From Clostridia bacterium (lineage in GTDB: Bacteria; Bacillota_A; Clostridia; Christensenellales; Aristaeellaceae): 33,622 nt of DNA. The stretch spans positions 1-33,622 of the forward strand of contig JAFUDW010000155.1 in the NCBI GenBank assembly GCA_017464225.1, read 5' to 3'. Position numbers and translations under genes: made by a program. Shown piece after piece: positions 1 to 8,442 of the stretch (positions within the stretch are counted from its first letter, which is position 1; each line of letters begins with the position of its first letter). Below the pieces are notes generated by a model, which saw only the letters and a program-made list of their open reading frames with translations, made no database searches and was not told where the DNA came from.

Positions 1-1713
1 GCGGCCCACTTCATGGGTGCACTGATACTCAAAGGCCTGGCTCTTCATGAAGCTCAGGGTGGAGCCCAGATACTGACGGGCATAGTTTGTATAGTTACCG
101 GTGATAGAGGGCAGCCCCCACAGTTCCTCACGGGTAGCGTCAGCAATCACAGGCATTTCCTTACCGTTGAACAGGAAGGTGACATAGGAACCGTCGGCAT
201 TGGTCTTGATGAAAGCATCGGGACCATAGCTCATCAGGATGGTGCCCTCATCAGAATAAGCGTAATCGATCAGCGCCAGAGCGGCGTTCAGCTTGTCCTC
301 GTTGCCTTCCACGCCAGCCTTCGAGATTCCCCAGCCGTCGGTTTTGACCGAACGCCAGGACTCGGTGAAGCGCATATAAACGCCGTCTTCATTGGTACCG
401 TCGAACCAGCGGGCCACGGGGACCATCACGGCCATGTACTTTTCACCGGCAGCGTTGTCCAGCAGGGTCTGGTTGTAGAGGGTCTGGGTCTGGTTGTAGT
501 CATAGTGCATGAAGCCCAGATCCTGCTCCAGATAGTTGGGAGTCTTCACATCCTCGCCGTTGACGAACGCCTGGGAAATCAGGCCTTCCTCAACCAAGGC
601 ATGCATACGATCCAGGGCTTCGTAGGTGGCCACTTCCTGACGGGCGTCCTTCAGCTCGCCCTCGGTATCCACATACAGATAATCCTGACGGGATTCCAGG
701 CCGCGCACGCCAAACAGATGGCCGGCAAAGCGGAACACGTCCACGCGGCGCTGGTTGTTGGCGTCTTCACGGGAGAACAGGCCCTGGATGGTATCGGTGC
801 CGTTCAAGGTCTGAGGATTGGCGACCACGCAGCGCAGCAGGGCAACCAGTTCGTCGGCGTCCCAAGCGGCGTTCTGGCCAATGAACAGATCGGCGCGGTT
901 GGTGCCGTAATATCCGTCATAGGCTTCGTCGATGTAGGTGCGCAGCATGTTGACAGCTTCCACACCGTTCAGGGTGCCCGCTTCGTTCATCTTGGCGATG
1001 ATGTTGCCGGCCTTGTCGTAATCCTTGGTCACGATCTCGGTGGCGGTGCCGTCGGCGGTGGGAGTTTCGATCTCCACCTTGCCCTCGGTGGGCATATAGG
1101 GAGTATACACGGCGGGAGCCAGCTCCTTGCAGGCTTCGGCAGTGAATTCGCCTTCGCCGTTCAGCAGCTTTTCAGCGTAATCAACGCGCATCAGGGGCAT
1201 ACGCTCGATGTCGTTCACGCCGTCAAAATAGGGGCTGAAATAGATGGCGCCGGTATCGGTATTGCCGGTGATGGACAGTTTTACGATGGGATTGGCATCC
1301 AGATAAGCCTTGAAGTTGGGCATCTGATCCAGATAGTCAGCGATGTTGACCACCAGACCTGCCTCGCCGGCTTCGCTCAGCTTGGCGGCGGTACCGGACA
1401 GCATGTCCACCTGGTCCATCTGCTCTTTCCAATAATCAAACTCATTGGAAGCGCTGTTGCCCTGGTATTTGTCCTCAAACACCACGCCCAGCTTGTCCTG
1501 CACGACCACCCAAGTGGGCTTCAGGTCGCCGGAATTGTAGGTTTTGCCATCGGCCAGGGTGATGCCTTCGCCCGCGGTTTCGGGGTCGAAGAACAGACCG
1601 GTCTTGGCGCTGTTGTAGCCGGTGGCCATGCGCAGCACGGTTTCAGCGGAAGCGCTGACAGCCAGGCTCAGCATGAGAACACACACCAGTACAAGGGAAA
1701 GTGCCTTTTTCAT
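1..1713 (-). CDS. Sugar ABC transporter extracellular binding protein (LplA/YtcQ type), 3' end outside the window
   Basis: This is the binding component of a carbohydrate importer; 571 codons are visible and the C-terminus lies beyond base 1. The start is an ATG at 1713, preceded by a strong AAGGAGG. The N-terminus is a signal peptide: lysines, a hydrophobic stretch to about residue 20, then an S-A-S-A-E cleavage site. There is no lipobox; the only cysteine in the leader lies inside the hydrophobic core. The large size and the two Lpl-type permeases just upstream in the operon (22 bases from the nearer one) place it in the LplA family of oligosaccharide-binding proteins. The family commonly carries pectin- or hemicellulose-derived oligosaccharides, but nothing here fixes the ligand. 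It is the last gene seen of the operon starting at 4278. Confidence 0.88.
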   Translation of the reverse strand, partial: MKKALSLVLVCVLMLSLAVSASAETVLRMATGYNSAKTGLFFDPETAGEGITLADGKTYNSGDLKPTWVVVQDKLGVVFEDKYQGNSASNEFDYWKEQMDQVDMLSGTAAKLSEAGEAGLVVNIADYLDQMPNFKAYLDANPIVKLSITGNTDTGAIYFSPYFDGVNDIERMPLMRVDYAEKLLNGEGEFTAEACKELAPAVYTPYMPTEGKVEIETPTADGTATEIVTKDYDKAGNIIAKMNEAGTLNGVEAVNMLRTYIDEAYDGYYGTNRADLFIGQNAAWDADELVALLRCVVANPQTLNGTDTIQGLFSREDANNQRRVDVFRFAGHLFGVRGLESRQDYLYVDTEGELKDARQEVATYEALDRMHALVEEGLISQAFVNGEDVKTPNYLEQDLGFMHYDYNQTQTLYNQTLLDNAAGEKYMAVMVPVARWFDGTNEDGVYMRFTESWRSVKTDGWGISKAGVEGNEDKLNAALALIDYAYSDEGTILMSYGPDAFIKTNADGSYVTFLFNGKEMPVIADATREELWGLPSITGNYTNYARQYLGSTLSFMKSQAFEYQCTHEVGR

Positions 1714-1735
1714 GTTTGAGTTCCTCCTTAAAAAA

Positions 1736-2626
1736 TTATTCCTTCACACCGCCGGCGTTTGTGCCTTTGGCGAAGTACTTCTGGATAAAGGGGTAAATGA
1801 TCAGAATGGGGATGATGGAGCAGATGATCAGCGCATAGATCACGGAGTCCGAGGCGTATGCGCGGTTCCAGCCAGCCATTTGCTCCGGGTCGGTATACAT
1901 TTCCAGCTGTAAACGGATGAATACCTGCAGCGGATGCTCGTTCTGATTGCTGATCATCTGGCGCGCCCAGAAATAGCCGTTCCAGCGGCTGATGGCAAAG
2001 AACAGCGCTACGGTGGCGATGGTGGATTTGCTCATGGGGATATATACCTTGCTGAGCACCTGGAACTCGGAAGCGCCGTCCACGATGGCGGCCTCTTCAA
2101 TTTCGCCGGGAACATTTTCAAAGGCGTTGCGCAGCAGGATGATATTCATGGCCGCCATACCCATGGCGATGACCACCAGCCATTTATCATCCATGATGCC
2201 GATGGCGCGGAATACCTTCTGCGTATCCAAGTAATTGAGGTATTGGGGCACGATACCGGCGCTGAACCACATGGTGAACACCAGGAAGAAGTTGAAGGTT
2301 TTGCGGAACAGCAGCCGCTTTTTGCTCAGGGCGTAAGCGCCCAGGATGGATACGCCCAGCGCCCAGATGGTGCCGTAGCACGTGAGAAACAGGGTATTTG
2401 AGTAGGCGTTCCAGAACATGTTGTTCTTGAACATCATGGAAAAGGCTTCAAACTGCACGTTCTTGGGAAACAGCACCACCTCGCCGTATTCCACGGCGTG
2501 GCGTCCGCTCAGCGAAGCCGATATGGCGTAGAGGAAGGGATACAGACAGCCCAGCGCAAAAACTGTCAGCAGGGTGTAGCTGAGCACCTTAAAAATCAGT
2601 TCGGAGATTTCAAGCTTTCTTTTCAT
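1736..2626 (-). CDS. Carbohydrate ABC transporter permease (LplC/YtcP type)
   Basis: This 296-residue membrane subunit of the importer has about six transmembrane helices, the first at residues 14-34. The binding-protein-dependent permease EAA signature is visible as E-E-A-A-I-V-D-G-A near residue 180, the loop that docks the ATPase. It ends in the family-typical cytoplasmic tail. An AAGGAGGG sits seven bases before the ATG. It follows the partner permease by 12 bases and precedes the binding-protein gene, so the three are co-transcribed. No ATPase gene is present; such systems usually borrow a shared MsmX-type ATPase, which I infer here. Membrane location is certain, substrate unknown. Confidence 0.9.
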   Translation of the reverse strand: MKRKLEISELIFKVLSYTLLTVFALGCLYPFLYAISASLSGRHAVEYGEVVLFPKNVQFEAFSMMFKNNMFWNAYSNTLFLTCYGTIWALGVSILGAYALSKKRLLFRKTFNFFLVFTMWFSAGIVPQYLNYLDTQKVFRAIGIMDDKWLVVIAMGMAAMNIILLRNAFENVPGEIEEAAIVDGASEFQVLSKVYIPMSKSTIATVALFFAISRWNGYFWARQMISNQNEHPLQVFIRLQLEMYTDPEQMAGWNRAYASDSVIYALIICSIIPILIIYPFIQKYFAKGTNAGGVKE

Positions 2627-2638
2627 GCTGATCCCTCC

Positions 2639-3694
2639 TTAATACAGCGAGGTGTTGGCCGCTTTGCGGGCGATGGTATTGGCGCCGATCACCAGCAGCA
2701 TGCCCACCACATTGTTCATCATTTCCGCCGCGCTGGCAATGCCGGTGCCGGCGCCGCCCGAAAGACCGGTGCGGTAGGACAGGGTGGAAATCACGTCGGC
2801 CGTCACATAGGTCTTGGTATTGTAGAGCAGCAATACCTTTTCATATCCGATGTTCAGCAGCGAACCGATACGGGTGATCAGCATGATCACGATGGTAGAA
2901 AGGATGCTTGGCAGCACCACATAGCGCATCTGCGCCCATTTATTGGCGCCGTCGATCTGGGCGGCCTCGTAGCTGGTGGGCGCGATGGCGATAATAGCGG
3001 CAAAGTAAACAATGCTGTCATAACCTGCGCCCTCCCAGATGCCGCTGATCTGGTAAATCGCGCGGAAGAAACTGGGATTGTTGAGCAGTCCAGCGTTGCC
3101 GACCTCCTCGGAAATCAGGCCGAGCTTGACCAGCGCCTGGCTGACAATGCCCATCTGACCGATCAGGGAGCCCTGCTTGACCAGCATGGTGACCAGCGAC
3201 GTCATAACGACGGTGGACATGAATTTGGGCAGGTAGGTAAGCACCTGATACACGCTGCGCGCGGCGTTGGAGCGGATCTCATTGAAGAACAGCGCCAGGA
3301 TGATGGGCATGGGAAAACCGAAGCACAGCCCATAGAAGCTGAGCAGGAAGGTATTGCGCATGGCCATCCAGAAATTGGCGCTCAGGCTGTCTCCGCCCAC
3401 CAGCAGACGCTTGAAATAGCTGAAGCCGGAAAACAGCTGCTCGCTCACCGGAAGCACGGTATCCGATACCTTGAAGCAGCCCAGCAGTTCGTACATGGGG
3501 AAATAGCGCCAGAACAGGAACACGAGCAGCATGGGCACCAGCATCACGTACAGACGCCAGTCCTTGACGATCGTGCGGCCCACGTGGAGCCAGTAGTGCT
3601 TTTCCGCATCATCTCGAACCAACTGTTCGGGGTTTTCATGATAGGTGCCGCTGGTTTTATCATAAACCAGATAATCCGCCGCTTTCACCTTCAT
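2639..3694 (-). CDS. Carbohydrate ABC transporter permease (LplB type)
   Basis: This 351-residue partner permease has about six transmembrane helices after an unusually long hydrophilic N-terminus of roughly 50 residues. The EAA loop reads Y-E-A-A-Q-I-D-G-A. I place the start at the ATG at 3694, six bases after GGAGG; a TTG one codon upstream is possible but too close to the ribosome site. The start shares one base with the stop of the upstream membrane-protein gene (TGATG), indicating translational coupling. The C-terminus resembles LplB proteins, ending in a short polar stretch. Together with the next two genes it forms the importer. Confidence 0.9.
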   Translation of the reverse strand: MKVKAADYLVYDKTSGTYHENPEQLVRDDAEKHYWLHVGRTIVKDWRLYVMLVPMLLVFLFWRYFPMYELLGCFKVSDTVLPVSEQLFSGFSYFKRLLVGGDSLSANFWMAMRNTFLLSFYGLCFGFPMPIILALFFNEIRSNAARSVYQVLTYLPKFMSTVVMTSLVTMLVKQGSLIGQMGIVSQALVKLGLISEEVGNAGLLNNPSFFRAIYQISGIWEGAGYDSIVYFAAIIAIAPTSYEAAQIDGANKWAQMRYVVLPSILSTIVIMLITRIGSLLNIGYEKVLLLYNTKTYVTADVISTLSYRTGLSGGAGTGIASAAEMMNNVVGMLLVIGANTIARKAANTSLY

Positions 3695-4278
3695 CAAAAT
3701 CCTCCTCTTTCTTCCTCCCGCTCCTTGTTTACACGGGAAAGGTAATGACGCTGATCCTCAAAAACGCCGTCCAGCCGACGAGCGATCCAGACGATCAGCA
3801 GTGTAAACAGATACGATACCACATCGGTGGCGAAAAATCCCAGGGCAGCCTGTCCCCTCGCGCCAAACAGCAGCGATATCAGCGCGCGTCCGGCGTGCAT
3901 CAGCAATACCACGGTAAAGGCGTAAACCAAGCTTTTAAAGGAATCCTCCCGAAGCCCCTCGGCGGTAAAAGCCCGGATCCAGATCAGAGCGGCCAGGGCA
4001 AACAGATTGCCAACGCAATAAATAGCGTACTGCTCCATCGAGGCATGGGATACCAAACAGAAAACGAAGCCTCCGAGCACGGCGTGCAAAGCGCCCCACC
4101 ATCTCCAGCGCATCATCACAATGGCGGTGATGGCAGCCACCGCGGAAACGGTATACGGCTCGCTGGGGAACCATCGGGTGGCCGCGGAAACGATCACAGT
4201 TTCGGATACGATCAGCATCAGCGCGAACAGCGACAGATCAACGGCCCTGTATTGGCCGACCGTCATCTGCCCCTTCAC
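3694..4278 (-). CDS. Six-TM membrane protein of unknown function heading the Lpl-type importer operon
   Basis: I do not recognise this 194-residue protein. It shows about six hydrophobic helices and a charged cytoplasmic tail rich in R, E and K. Size and topology recall ECF-transporter S components, but I see no decisive motif, and it does not resemble YesL/DUF624, which often accompanies Lpl importers. The start is best placed at the GTG at 4278: GGGAGG sits seven bases upstream, whereas the upstream in-frame ATG at 4311 has no ribosome site and lies inside promoter-like sequence. It is translationally coupled to the LplB-like gene, which suggests a role in assembly, regulation or specificity of that importer. 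Confidence 0.75.
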   Translation of the reverse strand: MKGQMTVGQYRAVDLSLFALMLIVSETVIVSAATRWFPSEPYTVSAVAAITAIVMMRWRWWGALHAVLGGFVFCLVSHASMEQYAIYCVGNLFALAALIWIRAFTAEGLREDSFKSLVYAFTVVLLMHAGRALISLLFGARGQAALGFFATDVVSYLFTLLIVWIARRLDGVFEDQRHYLSRVNKEREEERGGF

Positions 4279-4327
4279 GCGCTCACCTCCCGGCATACCT
4301 TTCCTGATCATACTATAATGTTGTTTT

Positions 4328-4383
4328 ATTATACTTTCTTGGGCGTCCGATCGTACATAGCCAAAACAACCCTGCTTATGTAC
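4328..4383 (-). promoter_or_regulatory. Candidate promoter and operator for the importer operon
   Basis: Read on the minus strand, a consensus TATAAT lies at 4333-4328, about 50 bases before the GTG start. The -35 position is poor. It is overlapped by one arm of an inverted repeat: GTACATA at 4353-4359 and TATGTAC at 4377-4383, separated by 17 bases. A second TATAGT lies nearer the gene at about 4317-4312. A weak -35 with a spaced dyad suits a regulated promoter, but the regulator is unknown. The rest of the AT-rich 4384-4467 stretch holds no gene I can support. Confidence 0.45.
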
Positions 4384-4467
4384 AAAATAGATATTTTTTG
4401 TATGAATTTTCTATTTCACATTGTTAAATTCCTTTCATATATTCTGATTTTCAGCGAAAAAAGCAAC

Positions 4468-4508
4468 GCAAAAAGGCCGCTTGGGATGTCATGACCCACA
4501 GCGGCCTG
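4468..4508 (-). terminator. Rho-independent terminator after the GerMN gene
   Basis: On the minus strand AGGCCGC (4507-4501) pairs with GCGGCCT (4480-4474), with further partial pairing inside. The stem is followed directly by a run of T (complement of the A-run at 4470-4474). It lies about 20 bases after the stop of the GerMN protein gene and separates it from the importer operon. Confidence 0.8.
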
Positions 4509-4527
4509 CCTGTACAAATTGTCTATA

Positions 4528-5565
4528 TCAGTCTATTTCAATCACACCCGGATAATAGCTCATCACTTCGCTCTCCTGATTGATCCATGCGCTTTGGGCC
4601 GCTTCCGGCAGCTCGTAGGGTTGACCCTCCACCGATAGCTTCACCTCTTTGACGCCCGGGAACTGGGAGACGGTATATACGATGGCGCGAAGCATCTGCA
4701 GCCTGTCTGTATCTGCATCCTGATTGAATTCCGAAGTCAGATCGATGCTGACCACGCCGTTTTTCATGCTCACGCCTTTCAGCCCGCAGCCCTCGGGCAC
4801 GCTGCGTTCCAGGCCGCTGTCCTGCCGCGGCCCGCGGCACAGCTCCACCATGGCGGTAACGGGATCGGCGTCCGAATAAACCACCCGGGTGACAGGCACC
4901 AGCATCCTGCCCGTCTGAGAGGGAAAATATAGACGCACCAGGCTGGCGTTTTCATCGGTGCCGTCAAAAGTGCTGACCGTTTCCATATTGATATCGTTGG
5001 CGGTAAATACGCCGGAAACGTCGGTACCGTAGGTCAGCCGGGAGCGGGACTGGCCGTCAAAAAGGAAGGAAACCTCCTTGACCGTATCAAATGCTGTCAG
5101 CGTCTGCGCCACAGCGCCAACCATCAGGCTTTCCTCCTCAGCGTTGGCGCAGTAAAGGGCGTCCTTACCCAGATCGACCCTCGCTCTGCCGTCGCTGATA
5201 TCCAAATCGAAGGTGGTGCCCTCCGGCACGCAGGTTTTCAGGCCCATCCTGGCAGCTGTCGCGTCGTTTTCGGCGCTCTGCACCAACAGGTTCAGGGCGG
5301 CCTTGGCGATGCCGTCCGTCTTTTCCACCTGGGTGGTCACCGGCACCAGATATCCTTCTCCATCCTGATAGTATACCGTTACAGGCTGCAGATCGACCGG
5401 AACGGCGGTGGGCAGCGTCACCGCGCTTTGCGCCAGCTGACTTTCCTCAAAGCTGCTGACGGCTGTCTCGCTGCCGCGCAGCGCCAGCGCCACCACCAGC
5501 GCTGCCGATGCCATCACCAGCAGACGTTCCACGTTTACACGGGTCACTTTTAATTTGATTTTCAC
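4528..5565 (-). CDS. GerMN domain-containing protein with two GerMN repeats
   Basis: This 345-residue, probably membrane-anchored extracellular protein has a short basic N-terminus and a hydrophobic segment at about residues 15-32, then two GerMN-like domains (roughly 55-190 and 195-320). In both, a stretch matching V-P-E-G precedes a strand of the form V-x-(V/I)-D-L. GerMN domains occur in the spore germination protein GerM and in other sporulation-linked surface proteins, which supports a spore-forming ancestry. The start is taken as the GTG at 5565, eight bases after AAGGGG; the upstream ATG at 5598 lacks a ribosome site and would overlap the promoter. It is a single-gene unit divergent from rqcH. 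Confidence 0.82.
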   Translation of the reverse strand: MKIKLKVTRVNVERLLVMASAALVVALALRGSETAVSSFEESQLAQSAVTLPTAVPVDLQPVTVYYQDGEGYLVPVTTQVEKTDGIAKAALNLLVQSAENDATAARMGLKTCVPEGTTFDLDISDGRARVDLGKDALYCANAEEESLMVGAVAQTLTAFDTVKEVSFLFDGQSRSRLTYGTDVSGVFTANDINMETVSTFDGTDENASLVRLYFPSQTGRMLVPVTRVVYSDADPVTAMVELCRGPRQDSGLERSVPEGCGLKGVSMKNGVVSIDLTSEFNQDADTDRLQMLRAIVYTVSQFPGVKEVKLSVEGQPYELPEAAQSAWINQESEVMSYYPGVIEID

Positions 5566-5596
5566 AGATTTCACCCCTTGCATGTTGCTGTGACAC

Positions 5597-5626
5597 ATTG
5601 TATGCCGAAGATTTTTGTGCTATGAT
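5597..5626. promoter_or_regulatory. Overlapping divergent promoter region, GerMN gene and rqcH
   Basis: For rqcH, an extended -10 (TG-C-TATGAT, 5618-5626) follows a weak -35 (TTGTAT, 5598-5603) with 17-base spacing, and the gene's ATG follows a GAGGGTGA. For the minus gene, TACAAT (5602-5597) is a plausible -10 with no clear -35. The two would overlap, so simultaneous firing may be limited. Confidence 0.45.
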
Positions 5627-5644
5627 TGCAGAGGGTGATACTTT

Positions 5645-7384
5645 ATGCCATTGGACGGATTGACGCTCGGATTTATCGCAAACGAGCTGCACGCAGCGCT
5701 GGCAGGCGCGCGCATCGAACGCGTGAACCAGCCTGAAAAGGATATGCTGCTGCTGCTTTTGCGCAATAACGGAAAAAACTATAAGCTGATTCTTTCGGCC
5801 AGCCCCAGCTTTGCCCGGGCCCATCTGACCGAGGGACAGTTTGTGAACCCCTTGAACGCTCCCATGTTCTGTATGCTGATGCGCAAGCATCTGACGGGCG
5901 GCAAGGTGCTTGCCGTTCGCCAGCTGAACGGCGACAGGATCCTGCTTATTGAAATCGAAGCCCAGGACGAACTGGGCATCATGCATCCCTACCAGCTCTA
6001 TCTGGAAGCCATGGGCCGCCACAGCAATCTGACCCTGGTACGGGACGGGCGTATCATAGACGCCATCCGCCACGTCACCGATGATATGAGCCGCGTGCGC
6101 CAGGCGCTTCCCGGCCTCCCCTTCACCCTTCCTCCCGCTCAGGACAAGCTGGCTCCCGAGGAAGCCGACGCCGCTTTGCTCTACCGTCGGCTGCAGGGCT
6201 GTGAAGGACGCTTTGATAAAGCGCTTTCCATGCACATTTCCGGCCTCTCCTCCATCGCCGCAAGGGAACTTTGCCTGCGGATGACGGGCAGCGAGCAAGG
6301 TCAGGCCGATCCTGCGCATCTGTCTGAAATCTGTGAAAAGCTTGCGGCTTTTCTAATAAAGCTCCCCACGCTTTCACGGCCCATGCTGCTTCGGGGCGAG
6401 GACGGCGTTGCCGCCGACGTATTCCCCTATCTGTATCTCAGCTATCCCGCGGACATGCAGCAGTCCATGCCCAGTCTTTCCCAGGCATTGGACGCTTTCT
6501 ATGACGGCCGCGACAGGCGAGACCGCATGCAGCAGCGCTCCGCCAGCCTGCGAAAGCTGCTCAAGACCCATTTGGAGCGCAGCGAAAAAAAGCTGTCGCT
6601 GCAGGAGGAGGAGCTGCTCGGCGCCGCGCGAAGCGAGGAATACCGGGTGATGGGCGAACTGCTCAACGCGCACTTGTATGAAGTGCCAAAGGGAGCTGAA
6701 ACGGTAACGCTGGAAAACTACTATGACGGTCAGCCCCTGCGCATCCCGCTGGACGTGCGCCTATCCCCCGCCCAGAACGCGCAGCGGTATTTCAAGCGCT
6801 ACCAGAAAGCCCGGGCCGCCGCGCGGCTGGCCGCCGAACAAAAGGAAAAAACGCTGCGGGAAATCAGCGTGCTGGAGGAAGCGCTCTGCGATCTGGACAG
6901 CTGCCAAACCGAGGAGGACATTGCCGATATCCGCCGCGTACTCCGGGAAGAAGGACTGATGAAGCCCGCCGCCGCCGATAAAAAAAAGCAGCAAAAAAGC
7001 CCGCGGCAATCCACACCAATGCGCTTTGTTTCCCCGGATGGCGTGCCGATCTCCGTGGGCAAAAACGCCCTGCAGAACGAACGCCTCACTATGAGCGCAC
7101 GGGGTGAGGATATCTGGCTGCATGCCAAGGATATGCCGGGTTCCCATGTGATCATCCATACCGATGGCAAACCTGTGAGCGATGAGACGCTTTTATGCGC
7201 CCTGCGCCTGGCGGCCTGGTACAGCAAGAGCAAAGGGCAGTCCGTTCCGGTGGATGTGACGCTGCGCAAGTATGTAAAAAAACCGTCCGGCACGCCGGTG
7301 GGATTTGTCACCTTCGCTCACCAGCGCAATTATGTGATCCAGACGAATGAAGGCGAGATCCAACAGATCGCCCAGCAAAAATAA
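5645..7384 (+). CDS. rqcH: Ribosome quality control protein RqcH (NFACT family, Rqc2 homolog)
   Basis: RqcH binds obstructed 50S subunits carrying peptidyl-tRNA and recruits tRNA-Ala to add C-terminal alanine tails that mark stalled peptides for degradation. The 579-residue protein matches the family length. NFACT-N spans about residues 1-220 and includes the D97-R98 pair (within N-G-D-R) known to be needed for tRNA recruitment. Coiled-coil segments lie near 280-320 and 370-430. The C-terminal NFACT-R domain (about 445-560) contains the D-I-W-L-H and M-P-G-S-H motifs. The older name, fibronectin-binding protein, is for the same family. It is followed 20 bases later by the M42 peptidase cluster; the association may be co-expression only. 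Confidence 0.93.
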   Translation: MPLDGLTLGFIANELHAALAGARIERVNQPEKDMLLLLLRNNGKNYKLILSASPSFARAHLTEGQFVNPLNAPMFCMLMRKHLTGGKVLAVRQLNGDRILLIEIEAQDELGIMHPYQLYLEAMGRHSNLTLVRDGRIIDAIRHVTDDMSRVRQALPGLPFTLPPAQDKLAPEEADAALLYRRLQGCEGRFDKALSMHISGLSSIAARELCLRMTGSEQGQADPAHLSEICEKLAAFLIKLPTLSRPMLLRGEDGVAADVFPYLYLSYPADMQQSMPSLSQALDAFYDGRDRRDRMQQRSASLRKLLKTHLERSEKKLSLQEEELLGAARSEEYRVMGELLNAHLYEVPKGAETVTLENYYDGQPLRIPLDVRLSPAQNAQRYFKRYQKARAAARLAAEQKEKTLREISVLEEALCDLDSCQTEEDIADIRRVLREEGLMKPAAADKKKQQKSPRQSTPMRFVSPDGVPISVGKNALQNERLTMSARGEDIWLHAKDMPGSHVIIHTDGKPVSDETLLCALRLAAWYSKSKGQSVPVDVTLRKYVKKPSGTPVGFVTFAHQRNYVIQTNEGEIQQIAQQK

Positions 7385-7404
7385 AGCACGAAAGGGAGGA
7401 CGTC

Positions 7405-8442
7405 ATGCAGACAGAAGAATTTCTTCGGGAAGCCACCGCGCTGCCCGGCCTGTCCGGAAATGAACAGGCCGTGGCGCAGTATATTGCAGAGGCTTTCCGG
7501 CCTTACTGCGACGAAGTGCGCATCGACGCGCTGAATAGCGTGATCGCCCGCATTCACGGCCGGGGGCCCCGGGTGATGCTGTGCGCACATCTGGATGAAA
7601 TTGGCCTAATGATCGCCAAAATAGAGGACGACGGGGCGTTACGCGTTCGCAGCGTGGGCGGCGTTGATCCCCGCATCCTTCCCGGCATGCGCGTCATGGT
7701 ATACGGCAGGGAACGGCTGATGGGCGTCATCGGGGCAAAATCTCCCCATCTGCTCACAGCCGCCGAGCGGAAAAAGAACTACAAGATGGATGAAATCTTC
7801 ATCGATCTGGGCATGTCGCCCGAAAGGGTGCGGCAGATGGTCAGCGTGGGCGACTGCGCAGCCCTGGAGGGCGGATATACCAAGCTGCTCAACGGACGCG
7901 CCGCCACCAAAACGGCGGACGACCGAAGCTGCGTGGTCATCCTGCTGCGCACCGCGCAGCTGCTCCAGCGCATGGATACCACGGCAGATTTGTACTTTGT
8001 CGCCTCCAGCCAGGAGGAAGTGGGGGCTTACGGCGCCATGACGGCAGGCTTTGGCATCGATCCCGATCTTGCCGTGGTACTGGATGTGACCCATGCCAAA
8101 ACCCCTGGCTCCCCCGATCTTGAGTCCTTTGATATTGGCAGCCCCACCGTGGCGAAGGGACCCTTTCTGCATCCCTTCCTGCGGGAAAAGATGGAGGAAA
8201 TCGCTAAAGCGCAAAACGTAACGATCCAGGAGGAAATCCTGCCCCGGTACACCTCCACCGACGCCGACGATCTGGAAACCGTGCGCTGTGGCGTGCCCTG
8301 CGCGCTGCTCTCTTTGCCGGTACGGTACATGCACACTTCGGTGGAGACCTTTGATATGCACGCCCTGGAAGAAAGCGCCAGGCTGCTGGCCAATTATTGT
8401 CTGGCCATCAACAATACATGGAGGGACGCGCTATGGATCTGA
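7405..8442 (+). CDS. M42 family metallo-aminopeptidase, first of three
   Basis: This cytoplasmic dinuclear-metal aminopeptidase (345 residues) belongs to the M42 group, which includes PepA-type glutamyl aminopeptidases and the misnamed CelM endoglucanases. The conserved metal and catalytic motifs are visible in order: A-H-L-D-E near 66, T-A-D-D-R near 171, S-Q-E-E-V near 203, L-D-V-T-H and a terminal H-T-S-V-E. The ATG follows AGGGAGG. The N-terminus (A-L-P-G-L-S-G-N-E) is typical of the family. Such enzymes assemble into large tetrahedral particles that trim oligopeptides. The next gene overlaps its end by 10 bases, so the genes are co-translated. Confidence 0.92.
   Translation: MQTEEFLREATALPGLSGNEQAVAQYIAEAFRPYCDEVRIDALNSVIARIHGRGPRVMLCAHLDEIGLMIAKIEDDGALRVRSVGGVDPRILPGMRVMVYGRERLMGVIGAKSPHLLTAAERKKNYKMDEIFIDLGMSPERVRQMVSVGDCAALEGGYTKLLNGRAATKTADDRSCVVILLRTAQLLQRMDTTADLYFVASSQEEVGAYGAMTAGFGIDPDLAVVLDVTHAKTPGSPDLESFDIGSPTVAKGPFLHPFLREKMEEIAKAQNVTIQEEILPRYTSTDADDLETVRCGVPCALLSLPVRYMHTSVETFDMHALEESARLLANYCLAINNTWRDALWI

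Noticed and set aside
13..1719. Long plus-strand open frame of 568 codons
   Set aside because: It is antisense to the binding-protein gene, has low-complexity G/H/V/I-rich translation, and no ribosome site. The minus frame has a signal peptide and strong start.
2498..3745. Long plus-strand open frame over the LplB-like gene
   Set aside because: Its translation is H/Q/G-rich without any domain. The minus strand encodes a clear permease.
4422..4450. Possible catabolite-response (cre) site near the importer promoter
   Set aside because: A TGAAA...ACA-like match lacks the central CG pair required in cre sites.
5447..6319. Minus-strand open frame within rqcH
   Set aside because: rqcH has all family residues on the plus strand; the antisense frame has none.
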